Part shown: positions 25,690-34,844 of the stretch, piece by piece
How the letters are laid out: every line of letters starts with the position of its first letter
How positions within the stretch are numbered: the stretch's first letter is position 1
Origin: Methylococcales bacterium
GTDB taxonomy: Bacteria > Pseudomonadota > Gammaproteobacteria > Methylococcales > Methylomonadaceae
DNA length: 64,000 nucleotides
Assembly (NCBI GenBank): GCA_026398895.1
Contig: JAPLRZ010000048.1
Span: forward strand, 80,524-144,523
Reading direction: 5' to 3'
Made by a program: the position numbers and the translations under genes
The notes under the pieces: model-generated
The model's input: only the letters and a program-made list of their open reading frames with translations
The model's database searches: none
Told to the model about the DNA's origin: nothing

Positions 25690-26219
25690 TTTAGATAACT
25701 GCCCACTATGTCATCAAAATTACCTTGCGCCTGCATAATCAAATCACAGACTTCTCGCACTGCACCACAGCCACCTGATAAATCGGTACACCAATCCGCG
25801 TGTTGTTTGACGGCGTTTGTGGCATCCTGCACTGCAATTGATAAACCTACTCTAATCATCAACGGTAAATCTAATAAATCATCGCCGACATGAGCCGCTT
25901 GTTCTGGGGTAATGCCTATTTTCTCAATAATCTCATTAAAAGCAGAAATTTTATTTTCATGACCTTGATAAACATACTCAATGCCTAAATTTTTCATGCG
26001 TAGCGCGACTGAATTGGATTTTCGTCCAGAAATTACCGCGACTTCAACACCACTTTGCCGTAGCAGCTTAATACCATGCCCATCGCGGGCGTGAAAAGCC
26101 TTGTACTCATTACCCTCGTTATCAAAGAATAGCTTGCCATCGGTTAATACGCCATCAACATCCAAAATCAATAATTTCAGTTTTTTGGCTTTTTCGATAA
26201 TTTGTTCCATTGCTATCAT
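25686..26219 (-). CDS. kdsC: KDO 8-phosphate phosphatase KdsC
   Basis: HAD phosphatase that makes free KDO for lipid A-core assembly. It has 177 residues; the nucleophile and acid aspartates are D20 and D22 in LILDVDGVLTDG, with the second motif VISGRKS and the metal loop HVGDDLLDLPLM. It is a minimal cap-less C0 HAD that should tetramerise. The ATG overlaps the kdsD stop (TAATG). All catalytic residues are present. Confidence 0.95.
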   Translation of the reverse strand: MIAMEQIIEKAKKLKLLILDVDGVLTDGKLFFDNEGNEYKAFHARDGHGIKLLRQSGVEVAVISGRKSNSVALRMKNLGIEYVYQGHENKISAFNEIIEKIGITPEQAAHVGDDLLDLPLMIRVGLSIAVQDATNAVKQHADWCTDLSGGCGAVREVCDLIMQAQGNFDDIVGSYLK

Positions 26220-27196
26220 TACACAATACCTGCGCGTATCAAATCATGCATATTTAACGCCCCTATTGCTTGTTGCTGGTCATTGACCACGATTAAGGCA
26301 TTAATTTTTTTCTGTTCCATAATTTGCATGGCTTCAGCTGCCAAAATATCCGCAGTAATAACCGCACAATGTGCAGTCATGACCTCGGTGATAGGTGTAC
26401 TATGAATGTCGAGATTTTTCGATAGCATACGGCGTAAATCACCGTCGGTAAAAATACCACAGATTAGCCCTTGCTCATTGACAATAGCGGTCATGCCCAA
26501 TTTTTTTTCCGTCATTTCCAGCAATGCGTCGCTGATAAAGGAAGACTCCAACACAGACGGTATTTGCTCATCAACGTGCATCACATCACTCACCCTCAAT
26601 AATAGCCGTTTACCTAAGCTACCACCTGGATGCGATAACGCGAAATCGTCGCGGGTAAAGCCTCTGGCTTCCAGTAAAGACACCGCCAACGCATCACCCA
26701 TCACTAACGCCGCCGTGGTGCTGGAAGTAGGAGCAAGCCCCAAAGGACAAGCCTCTTGCTCAACAGCAACATTGATATGGGTGGTGGCAAATTTCGCCAA
26801 CGTTGACGCAGGATTACCTGTCATTGCAATCAGTGGTACACCTAGGCGTTTAATAATCGGTAGTATGGTAATCACCTCTTCGGTTTCGCCCGAATTTGAT
26901 AATGCCAATACCACGTCTTGCGCGGTAATCATCCCTAAATCACCGTGACTGGCTTCACCCGAATGCACAAAAAACGCAGGTGTTCCAGTGCTGGCCAAAG
27001 TAGCCGCAATTTTACCTGCAATATGCCCAGATTTACCCATGCCAGTTACGACCACTCGTCCTTTACAGGCAAACATTAATTTACAAGCAAGGACAAAACT
27101 ATCATTGATTTGCTCAGCTAAGGCAACAATAGCCTGTGTTTCTACTTGGATAACCGCTAAACCTAAGGCGCGGAGTTTTTCGTCATGTAATTTCAT
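26219..27196 (-). CDS. kdsD: Arabinose-5-phosphate isomerase KdsD
   Basis: Converts ribulose-5-phosphate to arabinose-5-phosphate, the first step to KDO. It has a SIS domain (about 35-175; VTGMGKSGHIAGKIAATLASTGTPAFF and SNSGETEEV) and two CBS domains in the C-terminal third. I choose ATG 27196 (325 residues) over an in-frame TTG six bases upstream. This is the promoter-proximal gene of the whole kdsD-to-rapZ cluster as far as can be seen; no yrbG-like exchanger gene precedes it. Confidence 0.94.
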   Translation of the reverse strand: MKLHDEKLRALGLAVIQVETQAIVALAEQINDSFVLACKLMFACKGRVVVTGMGKSGHIAGKIAATLASTGTPAFFVHSGEASHGDLGMITAQDVVLALSNSGETEEVITILPIIKRLGVPLIAMTGNPASTLAKFATTHINVAVEQEACPLGLAPTSSTTAALVMGDALAVSLLEARGFTRDDFALSHPGGSLGKRLLLRVSDVMHVDEQIPSVLESSFISDALLEMTEKKLGMTAIVNEQGLICGIFTDGDLRRMLSKNLDIHSTPITEVMTAHCAVITADILAAEAMQIMEQKKINALIVVNDQQQAIGALNMHDLIRAGIV

Positions 27197-27423
27197 TAAC
27201 AACTAGAGTCGTTGATTAGGGTGCTAATGATAAAGCATTTACGAGAATATAGCGCAATCGAATATAAAATTAACCATAATTTGCACCAAATCTGCCCATT
27301 TGCAGCATTTTATTGGTAGTGCTACACATTTCAAGCTCTGCTTACACTTGCAGGCAAAGCCTGCATTCCAGTAGTATTAAATGGTCGATCAAAAGCCTTT
27401 TAACAAAACAGTAAACAGGCTTA

Positions 27424-27580
27424 GTGCGTGTTTTAAAAGTCTCGATACAATAAAAATTAGACCAATTTAATCCGTTTTCTTGAATGTAACGGTGACGATT
27501 TAGCAAAATCATCTTGTTTCAAAGCGGATTTAACCTAAAATCTCCATTTTTTACAGTATCTGGACTTTTAAAACACGCAC
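27424..27580. mobile_element. MITE-like element with 18-bp perfect terminal inverted repeats
   Basis: The 157-bp element starts with GTGCGTGTTTTAAAAGTC and ends with its exact reverse complement. Similarity continues inward for about 13 more bases with mismatches (GATAC...TAAAAA). There is no ORF inside. No convincing target-site duplication is visible in the flanks. It fits a non-autonomous element mobilised by a transposase elsewhere. Confidence 0.65.
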
Positions 27581-27697
27581 TGATGACATACGTTTTGCCA
27601 ATATTTGCGAGAATATCAAACAGATTATCCTCTAAAGATTGGTCACTACATACGTTCTAGGTACTGGGTATTTTTCAATAAACAGACCCTTATATAA

Positions 27698-27975
27698 TTA
27701 AGGCGGTTTCACGACTTCAATTGCTTTTGTCCACAAGTCGCGCTCCGCCTGTTAAACGTACAACTTCTTTCTTGTGCGTTTCAGATCATCGTATAAATGC
27801 TCATCGGTTCGCGCGGTCTCATCAGGCTTAGGCTGGCAACTATACTGATAAACCCAGTGATAGAGCGTATTCTCTTTTGTACACAACTCCCATGCTGTCT
27901 CTGCCACATTGCTTGATTCATTCGTACATTGTCTTTAAATTCAGCGGTGTATTTTTGTTTCGCTTGGGTTATCAT
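27698..27975 (-). pseudogene. IS3-type OrfA transposase relic
   Basis: From ATG 27975 the sequence reads MITQAKQKYTAEFKDNVRMN, the usual start of IS3/IS911-type OrfA. After about 20 codons the frame shifts, and the continuation ETAWELC...TLYHWVYQY and, near the end, DLKRTRKKL then QAERDLWTKAI resemble the OrfA helix-turn-helix and leucine-zipper region. There is a stop inside and no OrfB. A decayed remnant without detectable IS ends. The rest of 27203-28065 holds the MITE-like element and otherwise nothing I recognise. Confidence 0.6.
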
Positions 27976-28065
27976 GTAAGCACTATCAGGTATTTTTATA
28001 GATAACTATCCTGCTTAGTGTAGCCCATCATTATCTAAATTTATAATTATTAGGAGAATGGCGTT

Positions 28066-28647
28066 ATGTTGGTATGGTCTGAGCGATTTGAAACCAAAAT
28101 AGAACTGGTTGATACACAGCACCAGCGTCTTTGCGCGTTGCTTAATAAGCTGTGTGCTTGTTTTGACAGTGGCGTACCTAGCGAAGAGACAGTAGCAGAA
28201 GCATTACAAGAATTATTAGAGTATTCCCAGCAACATTTCACCGATGAAGAAGAGATGATGAAAAATCATAATTTGGACTCTCATTATATTGCCATTCATC
28301 ACATGGAGCATAACTCGTTCATTTATGATTTAAGTCGTTTACAACTACACATTAGTGCTGACGAAGATGAAGTTCAAACCGCAGAGAAATTAGTACGTTT
28401 CATCACTTCGTGGCTGGTGTACCATATTTTAGGAGTGGATCAATTAATGGCCGCTCAAATTCGTGATATTGAAGAAGGCATGACACCAGAACAGGCGTAT
28501 GAAGCCAATCAAACCATTAGTCGAGATGTAGGTACAACACAATTAATTTTGAATGCTGTATTAGACTTGTGGCGCGGCACAGCTGAACATTGTCGTGTTT
28601 TGGAGGAGAAGTTGTGTTCTCTAAATCAAGGCGCAGATAGCCGTTAA
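28066..28647 (+). CDS. Bacteriohemerythrin-like oxygen-binding protein
   Basis: A four-helix protein expected to bind O2 at a di-iron centre. Of 193 residues, the first 130 form the hemerythrin domain with the ligand set H19 (DTQHQRL), HFTDEEEMM (His and Glu), HHMEH and the final HILGVDQ (His and Asp). The extra C-terminal 60 residues are helical and unassigned. AGGAG precedes the ATG. It stands alone, convergent with the cvfB-like gene. Likely roles are oxygen storage, delivery or sensing; such proteins are frequent in microaerobic and methane-oxidising bacteria. Confidence 0.9.
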   Translation: MLVWSERFETKIELVDTQHQRLCALLNKLCACFDSGVPSEETVAEALQELLEYSQQHFTDEEEMMKNHNLDSHYIAIHHMEHNSFIYDLSRLQLHISADEDEVQTAEKLVRFITSWLVYHILGVDQLMAAQIRDIEEGMTPEQAYEANQTISRDVGTTQLILNAVLDLWRGTAEHCRVLEEKLCSLNQGADSR

Positions 28648-28774
28648 TTAAGTCATCATGCTTCATAAACACTGCTAGAAATTGGGACGATGTTATTCAC
28701 GGCTAGCATTTTTTTGCCCACATTTACCGATAAAATAGTGGGCAGAAAAACATTTCCCCTTATATATTTAAGAC

Positions 28775-29605
28775 TCAACGCAATCGAATCCCCGTCTTCT
28801 CAATATCAATAAGCTCTTGTTTATACAACGCCCCAATCGCCTGTTTAAAGACTTTTTTACTGACTCCAAACGCGGCATAAATCGCTTCGGGTGGGCTTTT
28901 ATCGCTGAGCTTTAATTCGCCTTCATTCGCTTTGAGCTTTGCCAAAATCGACTCAGTTAATGATAAAACTTTGCCATAACCAGCAGGTTGTAGACTCAAA
29001 TCAATTTTTAAATCCTCACGGATTTGTTTGATATACGCGGTGAGTTTCTGCCCTTTTTTAACAGGTTGAAATAACTCATTCATATAAAGCATTCCCCAAT
29101 AACGATTATTAACGATAGCTTTAACGCCTAACTCGGTTTTATCGGCAATGAGCAGTTCGACTTGCTGTCCTTCGGTTAGTTCCTCATCGGCGGTGTCGCT
29201 GATAAATTTATCAATTTTGGTGGTGGCGGCTAAACGTTGCTGATCATCTAAATAGACTTTCACTAAATAAGATTTGCCGACTTCCAGCTCGTGATGTTGC
29301 TCACTAAACGGAACAAGTAAATTTTTCGGTAAACCCCACTCTAAAAACGCACCAACATAGTTTAACGCGGCGACTTTTAAATAAGCGATCTCATCGACCT
29401 CTGCGAGTGGTCGCGTGGTGGTTGCCGCTAAATGACCTTCATTGTCGGTATAAACGAACACGGTTAAATTGTCGCCGACTTCACAGTGTGCGGGTGGTTT
29501 TTTGTCCGCTAACAGCACTTTGTTAGACACAGCACTGCCTAAATAAATGTTAGCTCCCTGTAGTTTAACAACGGTTAGCTGGTTGATTTTGCCTATGTTT
29601 ATCAT
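28775..29605 (-). CDS. CvfB-like S1-domain RNA-binding protein
   Basis: 276 residues with three S1-like beta-barrel segments followed by a C-terminal winged-helix (residues about 220-276, ending SKKVFKQAIGALYKQELIDIEKTGIRLR). This is the CvfB/YitL architecture known in Staphylococcus and Streptococcus and found in many Gammaproteobacteria. It is expected to bind RNA; the bacterial target is not known here. The segment LKVAALNYVGAFLEWGLPKNLLVP is a good marker. It begins 1 bp after the JAMM gene stop, so the two form an operon. Confidence 0.88.
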   Translation of the reverse strand: MINIGKINQLTVVKLQGANIYLGSAVSNKVLLADKKPPAHCEVGDNLTVFVYTDNEGHLAATTTRPLAEVDEIAYLKVAALNYVGAFLEWGLPKNLLVPFSEQHHELEVGKSYLVKVYLDDQQRLAATTKIDKFISDTADEELTEGQQVELLIADKTELGVKAIVNNRYWGMLYMNELFQPVKKGQKLTAYIKQIREDLKIDLSLQPAGYGKVLSLTESILAKLKANEGELKLSDKSPPEAIYAAFGVSKKVFKQAIGALYKQELIDIEKTGIRLR

Positions 29606-29606
29606 G

Positions 29607-30026
29607 TTAGTCTTCGCTTAATGTCAGCGGAATTTCTTGAGCAAGCTGCTCAACAATGTGAAAGCCGCGCATTTCTAAAATTCCTTTGGTATTGAGGGAA
29701 ATAATTAAAGTTAGCGCGTCAGGATAAGCCGCCAATTCCAAATCGGTGCTGGATGGAATCGCGGGGGCAGTGGGATGAGAATGGTAAATAGCAAAGAGTT
29801 CTTCGCCCCGTTCGCGCATGGCTTTTAATGCCGCTATTTGTCCTGACGCATCCAATAAAAAGCGTTGCGCGGGTTGTTCAGCCACATTAGCAACAGGATA
29901 ACAACAGCAAGGCACACCGTTTTGACTGCTCACCAGTCCGCAAACTTCCAGATCAGGCGACAGTTGAGCAAGGTGTAGCAGTTGGTTAGCGAGTTTGCGG
30001 GGAATTTGAATGTCTGGCTGGTTCAT
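29607..30026 (-). CDS. JAMM/MPN-family metallopeptidase
   Basis: 139 residues with the complete JAMM zinc site: a glutamate in LEVCGLV, and H-S-H-P followed by S-S-T-D (YHSHPTAPAIPSSTDLE). Bacterial members of this type cleave small sulfur-carrier tails or act in cysteine or cofactor biosynthesis; no ThiS/MoaD-like partner gene is adjacent. It is immediately upstream of the cvfB-like gene (1-bp gap). The substrate is unknown. The N-terminal start at 30026 has the expected IQIPRKLANQLL strand-helix. Confidence 0.88.
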   Translation of the reverse strand: MNQPDIQIPRKLANQLLHLAQLSPDLEVCGLVSSQNGVPCCCYPVANVAEQPAQRFLLDASGQIAALKAMRERGEELFAIYHSHPTAPAIPSSTDLELAAYPDALTLIISLNTKGILEMRGFHIVEQLAQEIPLTLSED

Positions 30027-30070
30027 AAATTCGATAAGACAAGTTAAGATAACTATTAGGAGCGGCTATT

Positions 30071-30139
30071 ATGAATAAAAAAATCGATTTGATATACCAA
30101 AAAACAATCTGTGTTTATAACGGTCGGTGCGGTGGATGA
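30071..30139 (+). other. Possible 22-codon ORF with a strong ribosome binding site
   Basis: TTAGGAGC precedes an ATG that opens 22 codons before TGA. The strong ribosome binding site is the only support. It may be the start of a decayed gene, since no longer frame follows. The remaining spacer to 30335 holds a palindromic repeat and nothing else I can name. Confidence 0.25.
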
Positions 30140-30204
30140 TTTTATGCCATCCTTTTTGCATCGCCAGTACGCCTAAAAGTAAGTGAGTATAAGTTTTCAG
30201 GTAT

Positions 30205-30238
30205 ATGACTGCCAGTCCTTCAAGGACTGGCAGTCATT
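30205..30238. repeat. Palindrome ATGACTGCCAGTCC family, copy 1
   Basis: A near-perfect 33-bp palindrome with arms ATGACTGCCAGTCCTT. Related copies are at 50644-50677 and 61612-61645. It is intergenic in all three places. Confidence 0.85.
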
Positions 30239-30335
30239 CATTACCCAAAAACTTTTTCACTGTTACTTAGCTCTACGAAAAAATCAAGCGCAAATCTCCG
30301 AGGTTTTAAAAACCTCGAAGGTTTTTTATCAGTGG

Positions 30336-32699
30336 TTAATAAACATTCAAACAGATTTCCCGAATTTCCTTTAATTCCAACGCAATTTCACGGCGCAAAC
30401 GAAAATCGCGTTTAGAATGGGCAATGCTATAAGGAATATTAGGATTTTTTTCATATTTAACGGCGGTGCGAATAATGCCTATCCATTGTCTGTCATTGTC
30501 TTCCATTTCTTTAAAACGATGACGAATGCGCTCTAATTCTTGGTTGCAATAAGTAATAAAACCAGCCGCATAAAACACGCTGTTTTTTAGATAATCTTCT
30601 AGGGCGGCTAAGTCACCGTTTATTTCTGCCACTACTGCATCAAAGCTATTAGGTTCGGGAGCTTTTTCTTGTTCTTCTGGGACTTTTTTGGTGATAGTGA
30701 CCATTTCAGGCACGATAGCGGCGACCATTTCTTGCGCAGTGGTGGCTTTGGCAGCTCTGCTTTTACCTACTGTCACCACCGATTGATTATGCAGTTTTTC
30801 CCATAAACCATAACGCAAATAATGCGTCAAACCGCCTTCTTGTTTGGCTTTATCAGTACCTTGATAAAAAGCTTCTAAGGTTTTAATTTCAGCGGCACGT
30901 TCACTGAGTAAACGTTCCCGCGCTTGTAGGGGTTTGGCAATAAAGGCTTCTACTGCGACACGGCTAAAACGTAAAAATAACACCTGAAATCCGTGGCGAA
31001 TTCGTGCTTGCTCCAAGCTTTCATCGGCATGAGAATGTAATAATGTTTTACGCACATCATCGCTATTCCATAATAATGCCTGAGTTTTCTGCACGATTTG
31101 ATCGATTAACGCTTGTAAGGCTTGCGCTAATTGGTCGGTCATTTCAGTTTCAAATTTTTTCTGAATTTCTCGAAACAATTCTTCACGAATTTTATAATTG
31201 CCTTCGCGCGGATCAGGCATAGAGATTGCGCCGCCTGCGGTATAAATACGTTTCAGCTCATCGGGTTGGGCAGTGATTAGCTGGCTAAGTAGCGATTCAA
31301 TTTTGCTGTCATAAGCAGCGCGTAAAGCAGCGAGTTCTTGATGCTCAGAACCGATCGCATCGGCTTCTTTACGTCCTTGAATCACTTCCGCATACCAGAC
31401 ATCAAAATCTTTTTTGATGCGTTGCCATTCCCTGCCCCACCATTGATTAAATTCTTTACCGATTAAATCATCTTCTTGGACATCCCCGTCAACGACTGCA
31501 CCGTAAATAGGTTCTAGCTTGGTTAATATATCGCCAGCGATTTGCCGTATATTATTGACCATTGCATCACAGCGTTTTTCTAACACCATCGCCCGTTCGT
31601 GATCGATGTAATGATTCACCGCTTCTTTTAGTTGTGGTATGCCATCAGTAATACCGAGTTTTTTCATTTTGCCTTTATCATCAGCACTTTTAGTTCTTCG
31701 GAGCGTGTCTTCTGACGGTATGCCAAATTCAACTAAATGCGACCTAGCGCACACGGGCAGTAAACGACGTTCAGGCACAGTCGGCCAATAGTTACGATGT
31801 TTGGCGAGCGTGTCTTTAAAATCAATTTGATCGTCTAAGGCATCGGCTTGAGTCAGTACCACAAACACTTTATCAGCGACGCGAATACTGGGATCTTCCT
31901 CATCGGCAATCACCAACATTTCTTTTTCAGGTCCCGTAATAGACGGCTGTTTCATTTCTTTGGCGTAAATAATCGCATCGCAATGTTTAAGCCGTTCAAT
32001 AGCTTGTTCAGCGTGCATTAAAATTCCCGAATTAAATCCTGGAACATCATGAAAAATAATGTCTCTGTCACTTCTTAGCCGTACCGTTTTTACCTGAATA
32101 CGTTTGATAGCTAGAGATTGAGCGCGGTTTTTAAAAATAGCCGCTTGAAGTTGCTCATTGATTTCACTTATATCGATAAAACTTTGGCTATAGCCTTCGG
32201 TTTGCTTGGTAAACTCATAAATAGCGTTAAGGTTTTTTTCCGTGTCATCAAGATCCTCTTGAATTTCTTTGCGCTCACGTTCACCCAATAAGCCCAATAA
32301 AGCGTTACTGCGTTGTTGTTGCAAATCATTGATTTCATCTTTGCTGTAATATTGAATCCGCAACAGTTGATCTTGTTCCGTTTGTGCTGACCAAATTTCA
32401 GTGCTGGTAAAAGTACAACGTTCACGCGCTGAGGGCAGAATTTCTTGCCCTAACCACGCATTTAATAATGCACTTTTACCCGCTTTTTCTAAACCAATAA
32501 CCGCGACTTCAAAACGATTAGCGTGTAAGCGTTCCAATTGCCGATTGAGCCGTGGGCGTTCATTATTGAGTTTTCGCAGCACTTCAGGAGCAATGTCTAC
32601 GCCTGTTTTATTACTGAGCGTCACTAATTTATCGGCTAATACCGCCGTTTTTTCTAAGCGTACCAATTGTTGTTGGCAAGTTTCTAACCAAGTTGTCAT
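30336..32699 (-). CDS. Dynamin-like large GTPase
   Basis: A 787-residue member of the bacterial dynamin superfamily, starting at ATG 32699; an in-frame TTG at 32744 gives 15 extra residues that look non-coding. G1 is GLEKAGKSALLN (69-80), the switch threonines are in CTFTSTE, G3 is DVPGF (218-222) and G4 is TQAD (283-286). Long helical regions with coiled-coil character follow, as in dynamin stalks. No transmembrane pair is evident, although a short hydrophobic stretch occurs near the C-terminus. Bacterial dynamins remodel membranes or act in phage defence; the sequence does not say which. It is single, not paired with a second dynamin gene as in LeoABC-type loci. Confidence 0.85.
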   Translation of the reverse strand: MTTWLETCQQQLVRLEKTAVLADKLVTLSNKTGVDIAPEVLRKLNNERPRLNRQLERLHANRFEVAVIGLEKAGKSALLNAWLGQEILPSARERCTFTSTEIWSAQTEQDQLLRIQYYSKDEINDLQQQRSNALLGLLGERERKEIQEDLDDTEKNLNAIYEFTKQTEGYSQSFIDISEINEQLQAAIFKNRAQSLAIKRIQVKTVRLRSDRDIIFHDVPGFNSGILMHAEQAIERLKHCDAIIYAKEMKQPSITGPEKEMLVIADEEDPSIRVADKVFVVLTQADALDDQIDFKDTLAKHRNYWPTVPERRLLPVCARSHLVEFGIPSEDTLRRTKSADDKGKMKKLGITDGIPQLKEAVNHYIDHERAMVLEKRCDAMVNNIRQIAGDILTKLEPIYGAVVDGDVQEDDLIGKEFNQWWGREWQRIKKDFDVWYAEVIQGRKEADAIGSEHQELAALRAAYDSKIESLLSQLITAQPDELKRIYTAGGAISMPDPREGNYKIREELFREIQKKFETEMTDQLAQALQALIDQIVQKTQALLWNSDDVRKTLLHSHADESLEQARIRHGFQVLFLRFSRVAVEAFIAKPLQARERLLSERAAEIKTLEAFYQGTDKAKQEGGLTHYLRYGLWEKLHNQSVVTVGKSRAAKATTAQEMVAAIVPEMVTITKKVPEEQEKAPEPNSFDAVVAEINGDLAALEDYLKNSVFYAAGFITYCNQELERIRHRFKEMEDNDRQWIGIIRTAVKYEKNPNIPYSIAHSKRDFRLRREIALELKEIREICLNVY

Positions 32700-32744
32700 A
32701 AATGTTCCAGTGTTGTAGGGCGTTGCCTTAAATTCGGCGTACAA

Positions 32745-33074
32745 ACCTAGGTTTGCATTCCTGTTAGGATTCGTTTGATTAGCGGCTATTTTATCGCAAT
32801 AAGTTCTAATCTATATAAAGAAACAGTAACCTAGCTAATTTGAATAACAGGCATTATGTCAGTGTAATTGATTATATCGCCTTGCAACAATGTAACGTGA
32901 AAGCCGCCATAAATTCTTCGCTGGAATCGAAAAGAAAATGACACATTGCAAGGTAAGTTGCTTCTGTATTTGGTGTTGCGCCACTGAGTCCACGTTTGAC
33001 TGATAAGTAGTTAAGCATAACTATCAGGCATAACTAGAAGCTTAACCTTGTTCCAAATACCAGAAAACTTTTGT
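32745..33074. other. Gap upstream of the dynamin-like gene
   Basis: About 330 bp without a gene. It would contain the promoter of the dynamin-like gene. A short inverted pair (TAAGCATAACTATCAGGCATAAC) is near 33014-33030. Nothing else is recognisable. Confidence 0.4.
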
Positions 33075-33209
33075 TCATCTACTTACGCCTTTATAGCCTG
33101 AATGTTCGCCTAATAGTTTGCTTGCTAACGGTATATACTGGTTGAGGTAATAATCGAAATCGAAGCGGGCGGTTTTAGTGTTGGGATATAGAATGCTGAT
33201 TTTTATCAT
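33075..33209 (-). pseudogene. EthD-family protein, N-terminal fragment
   Basis: An ATG at 33209 opens 44 codons reading MIKISILYPNTKTARFDFDY and on to YYLNQYIPLASKLLG, the start of EthD-like dimeric alpha-beta barrel proteins (usually about 100 residues). It stops after VSR at 33075, less than half the family length. It follows the transglutaminase gene on the same strand. Confidence 0.6.
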
Positions 33210-33244
33210 GGTGGTTTCGTTGGTGGGGAATAGTCGGTTAATGC

Positions 33245-33835
33245 TTAGTTTATCACTTCAATATCGGGCAAATTTTTAAACACTTGTTCGACCGTGTCGT
33301 ATTGCGTTAATGCGTTGATGACGACAGCTAACGGTTCTGTGCAAATCTCAGGAAAATCTCTTTCCAATTTATCGCTGATAGGAAAAGCCAATTTTTCAAC
33401 AGGCGGCACAAACTCCGCATTCACTCCCGCTTTATTGCCGCGAGCATCCATGCGATACCAGCCATAATCCTTGAGATAAACCGCGTTCAAACCGTGCAGA
33501 CAGTAAGGTGGCGCGTCGTTGGCAATGGTTAAGCGTTGATAACACAGCCCTGCGGGAATGGCGTTGGCTCTTAACAGCGCGGCTAACAAATGGCTTTTGG
33601 CATAACAATAACCTGTGCCGTGCATCAAGACCTCTGAGGCTTTGCAGGTCAAAGGATTCAGGCGGTAATCCCAACTGTGTTTAATGTGGTCGCGGACAAA
33701 CTCAAAACAGCATTTGGCGATTGTTTCATCATTTTGGCAACCGTTGGCAAGTTCCGCCGCTTTTGCGATGATTAAAGGATGTTGACAATCAATGTATTCA
33801 CTGTGGGCGAGATAGTGTTTTAGCTTTGTTTTCAT
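33245..33835 (-). CDS. Transglutaminase-like cysteine protease domain protein
   Basis: A single-domain, 196-residue transglutaminase-like protein. The catalytic triad is visible: Cys in GTGYCYAKSHLLAALLR, His in YCLHGLNAVYL and Asp in WYRMDARGN. No signal peptide is seen. Its start overlaps the GFA gene stop (ATGA), so they are cotranscribed. Bacterial members are more often proteases or amidases than cross-linking enzymes; the substrate is unknown. Confidence 0.85.
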   Translation of the reverse strand: MKTKLKHYLAHSEYIDCQHPLIIAKAAELANGCQNDETIAKCCFEFVRDHIKHSWDYRLNPLTCKASEVLMHGTGYCYAKSHLLAALLRANAIPAGLCYQRLTIANDAPPYCLHGLNAVYLKDYGWYRMDARGNKAGVNAEFVPPVEKLAFPISDKLERDFPEICTEPLAVVINALTQYDTVEQVFKNLPDIEVIN

Positions 33836-34230
33836 TTTTGATTAGGTTGCCATTCTGAATAAGTGGGTAGGTTTTCATAATTTAGCCACGGCACATCGTG
33901 GGATGTCCAGATATGTTGTTGTGCTGTAATGTGGGGGTCTTCATCCAAGGTTGCCACGCGGACAATAACGTGCGGCAGATTTTCGCGTTCTGCCATTAAA
34001 TGCGAGCCGCACACAGAGCAAAAATGGCGTAATTTGCCTTGTGATGATTCAAAAGCGGAGAGCTTTTCTGCACCGCTTAACCAGCGAAAATGCTCACGCA
34101 TCACACCCGCCGTGCTGGCAAAGGACGCGGCATGGGCTTTGCGGCAGGTCTGGCAATGACAATGCGTAATGGGCATATCTATACTGTCGATTTCGTATTC
34201 AATTGCACCACATAAACAACTGCCTTTCAT
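33832..34230 (-). CDS. GFA-family (glutathione-dependent formaldehyde-activating-like) protein
   Basis: 132 residues with the family zinc sites: C5 and C7 (GSCLCGAI), HCHCQTCRK and FCSVCGSHL. GFA proteins bind zinc and, in one characterised case, were proposed to aid S-hydroxymethylglutathione formation; most have no proven activity. It is the first gene of a pair with the transglutaminase-like gene. A role in C1 chemistry is possible but not supported by a neighbouring formaldehyde dehydrogenase gene. Confidence 0.85.
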   Translation of the reverse strand: MKGSCLCGAIEYEIDSIDMPITHCHCQTCRKAHAASFASTAGVMREHFRWLSGAEKLSAFESSQGKLRHFCSVCGSHLMAERENLPHVIVRVATLDEDPHITAQQHIWTSHDVPWLNYENLPTYSEWQPNQK

Positions 34231-34340
34231 TTTATTTGCCTCGTTTAAACAATAACTATGCGCCCAATAAACCCATCATGAAAAAATACGGCACTACATA
34301 ATAAGGTTTCCATCGGTTTTCCTTGGCAAAAGAAGACAGT

Positions 34341-34844
34341 TTACTGCCTAAAGGCTTTTATTAACGTATGGATTTTTTCTGCTAGTGAATGCACGGATTT
34401 TTGGCTGACTTTTTCAGCAGAGCCTTTCAATTCAACCATTAGATTTCCAATCCGTTGCCGTTTTTTTACATCAATTACATTCACAATCAGATGCGAATAC
34501 AAGAAACTCGGTTTTCTGTGTTTGCTTACAATAATCCAGTCGGCGTTAAACTTTTGCCCTAAATCCGCGCTGCTATCATCATGTTGCAACAGATATTCGA
34601 CTCCAGCATTGGCATTTTTTTGAGCCTGCGGACTGATAGAAACAATTTCGTAATCACCGATTTGTTGCAACTCTTTTTCCAGCAACGGTTTAAATGAGGC
34701 GGTGCGAGCTAATTCAGCGGGTATGTTGGGCAATTCCGTCATGTCATTGAGTTCAAAGTCCAGAACTGCAATGCGTTGACTGGCAAAAACGCTACTGGAA
34801 AAAAACAGCGATAACAGCAAAAAAGTTTTGCAAGGTTTTAACAT
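34341..34844 (-). CDS. Secreted DUF2380-like protein
   Basis: 167 residues with a Sec signal peptide (MLKPCKTFLLLSLFFSSSVFA). The mature part opens RIAVLDFELNDMTELPN and contains NADWIIVSKHRKPSFLYSHLIVNVIDV, features I associate with DUF2380/DUF3280 periplasmic proteins; the assignment is from memory and tentative. The signal peptide has a Cys at position 5, not in a lipobox. It overlaps the SRPBCC gene by seven bases, so both are in one transcript. Confidence 0.7.
   Translation of the reverse strand: MLKPCKTFLLLSLFFSSSVFASQRIAVLDFELNDMTELPNIPAELARTASFKPLLEKELQQIGDYEIVSISPQAQKNANAGVEYLLQHDDSSADLGQKFNADWIIVSKHRKPSFLYSHLIVNVIDVKKRQRIGNLMVELKGSAEKVSQKSVHSLAEKIHTLIKAFRQ

Noticed and set aside
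26406..26948. 180-residue ORF on the plus strand
   Set aside because: Antisense to kdsD, whose SIS and CBS motifs are clear; no ribosome binding site or family resemblance.
28710..28752. Hairpin between the hemerythrin and cvfB-like genes
   Set aside because: TTTTTGCCCAC and GTGGGCAGAAAAA pair, but no U-run follows on either strand and the loop is long, so I do not call it a terminator.
30183..30374. 63-residue ORF on the plus strand
   Set aside because: Built largely from a palindromic repeat and overlapping the dynamin gene end; no ribosome binding site.
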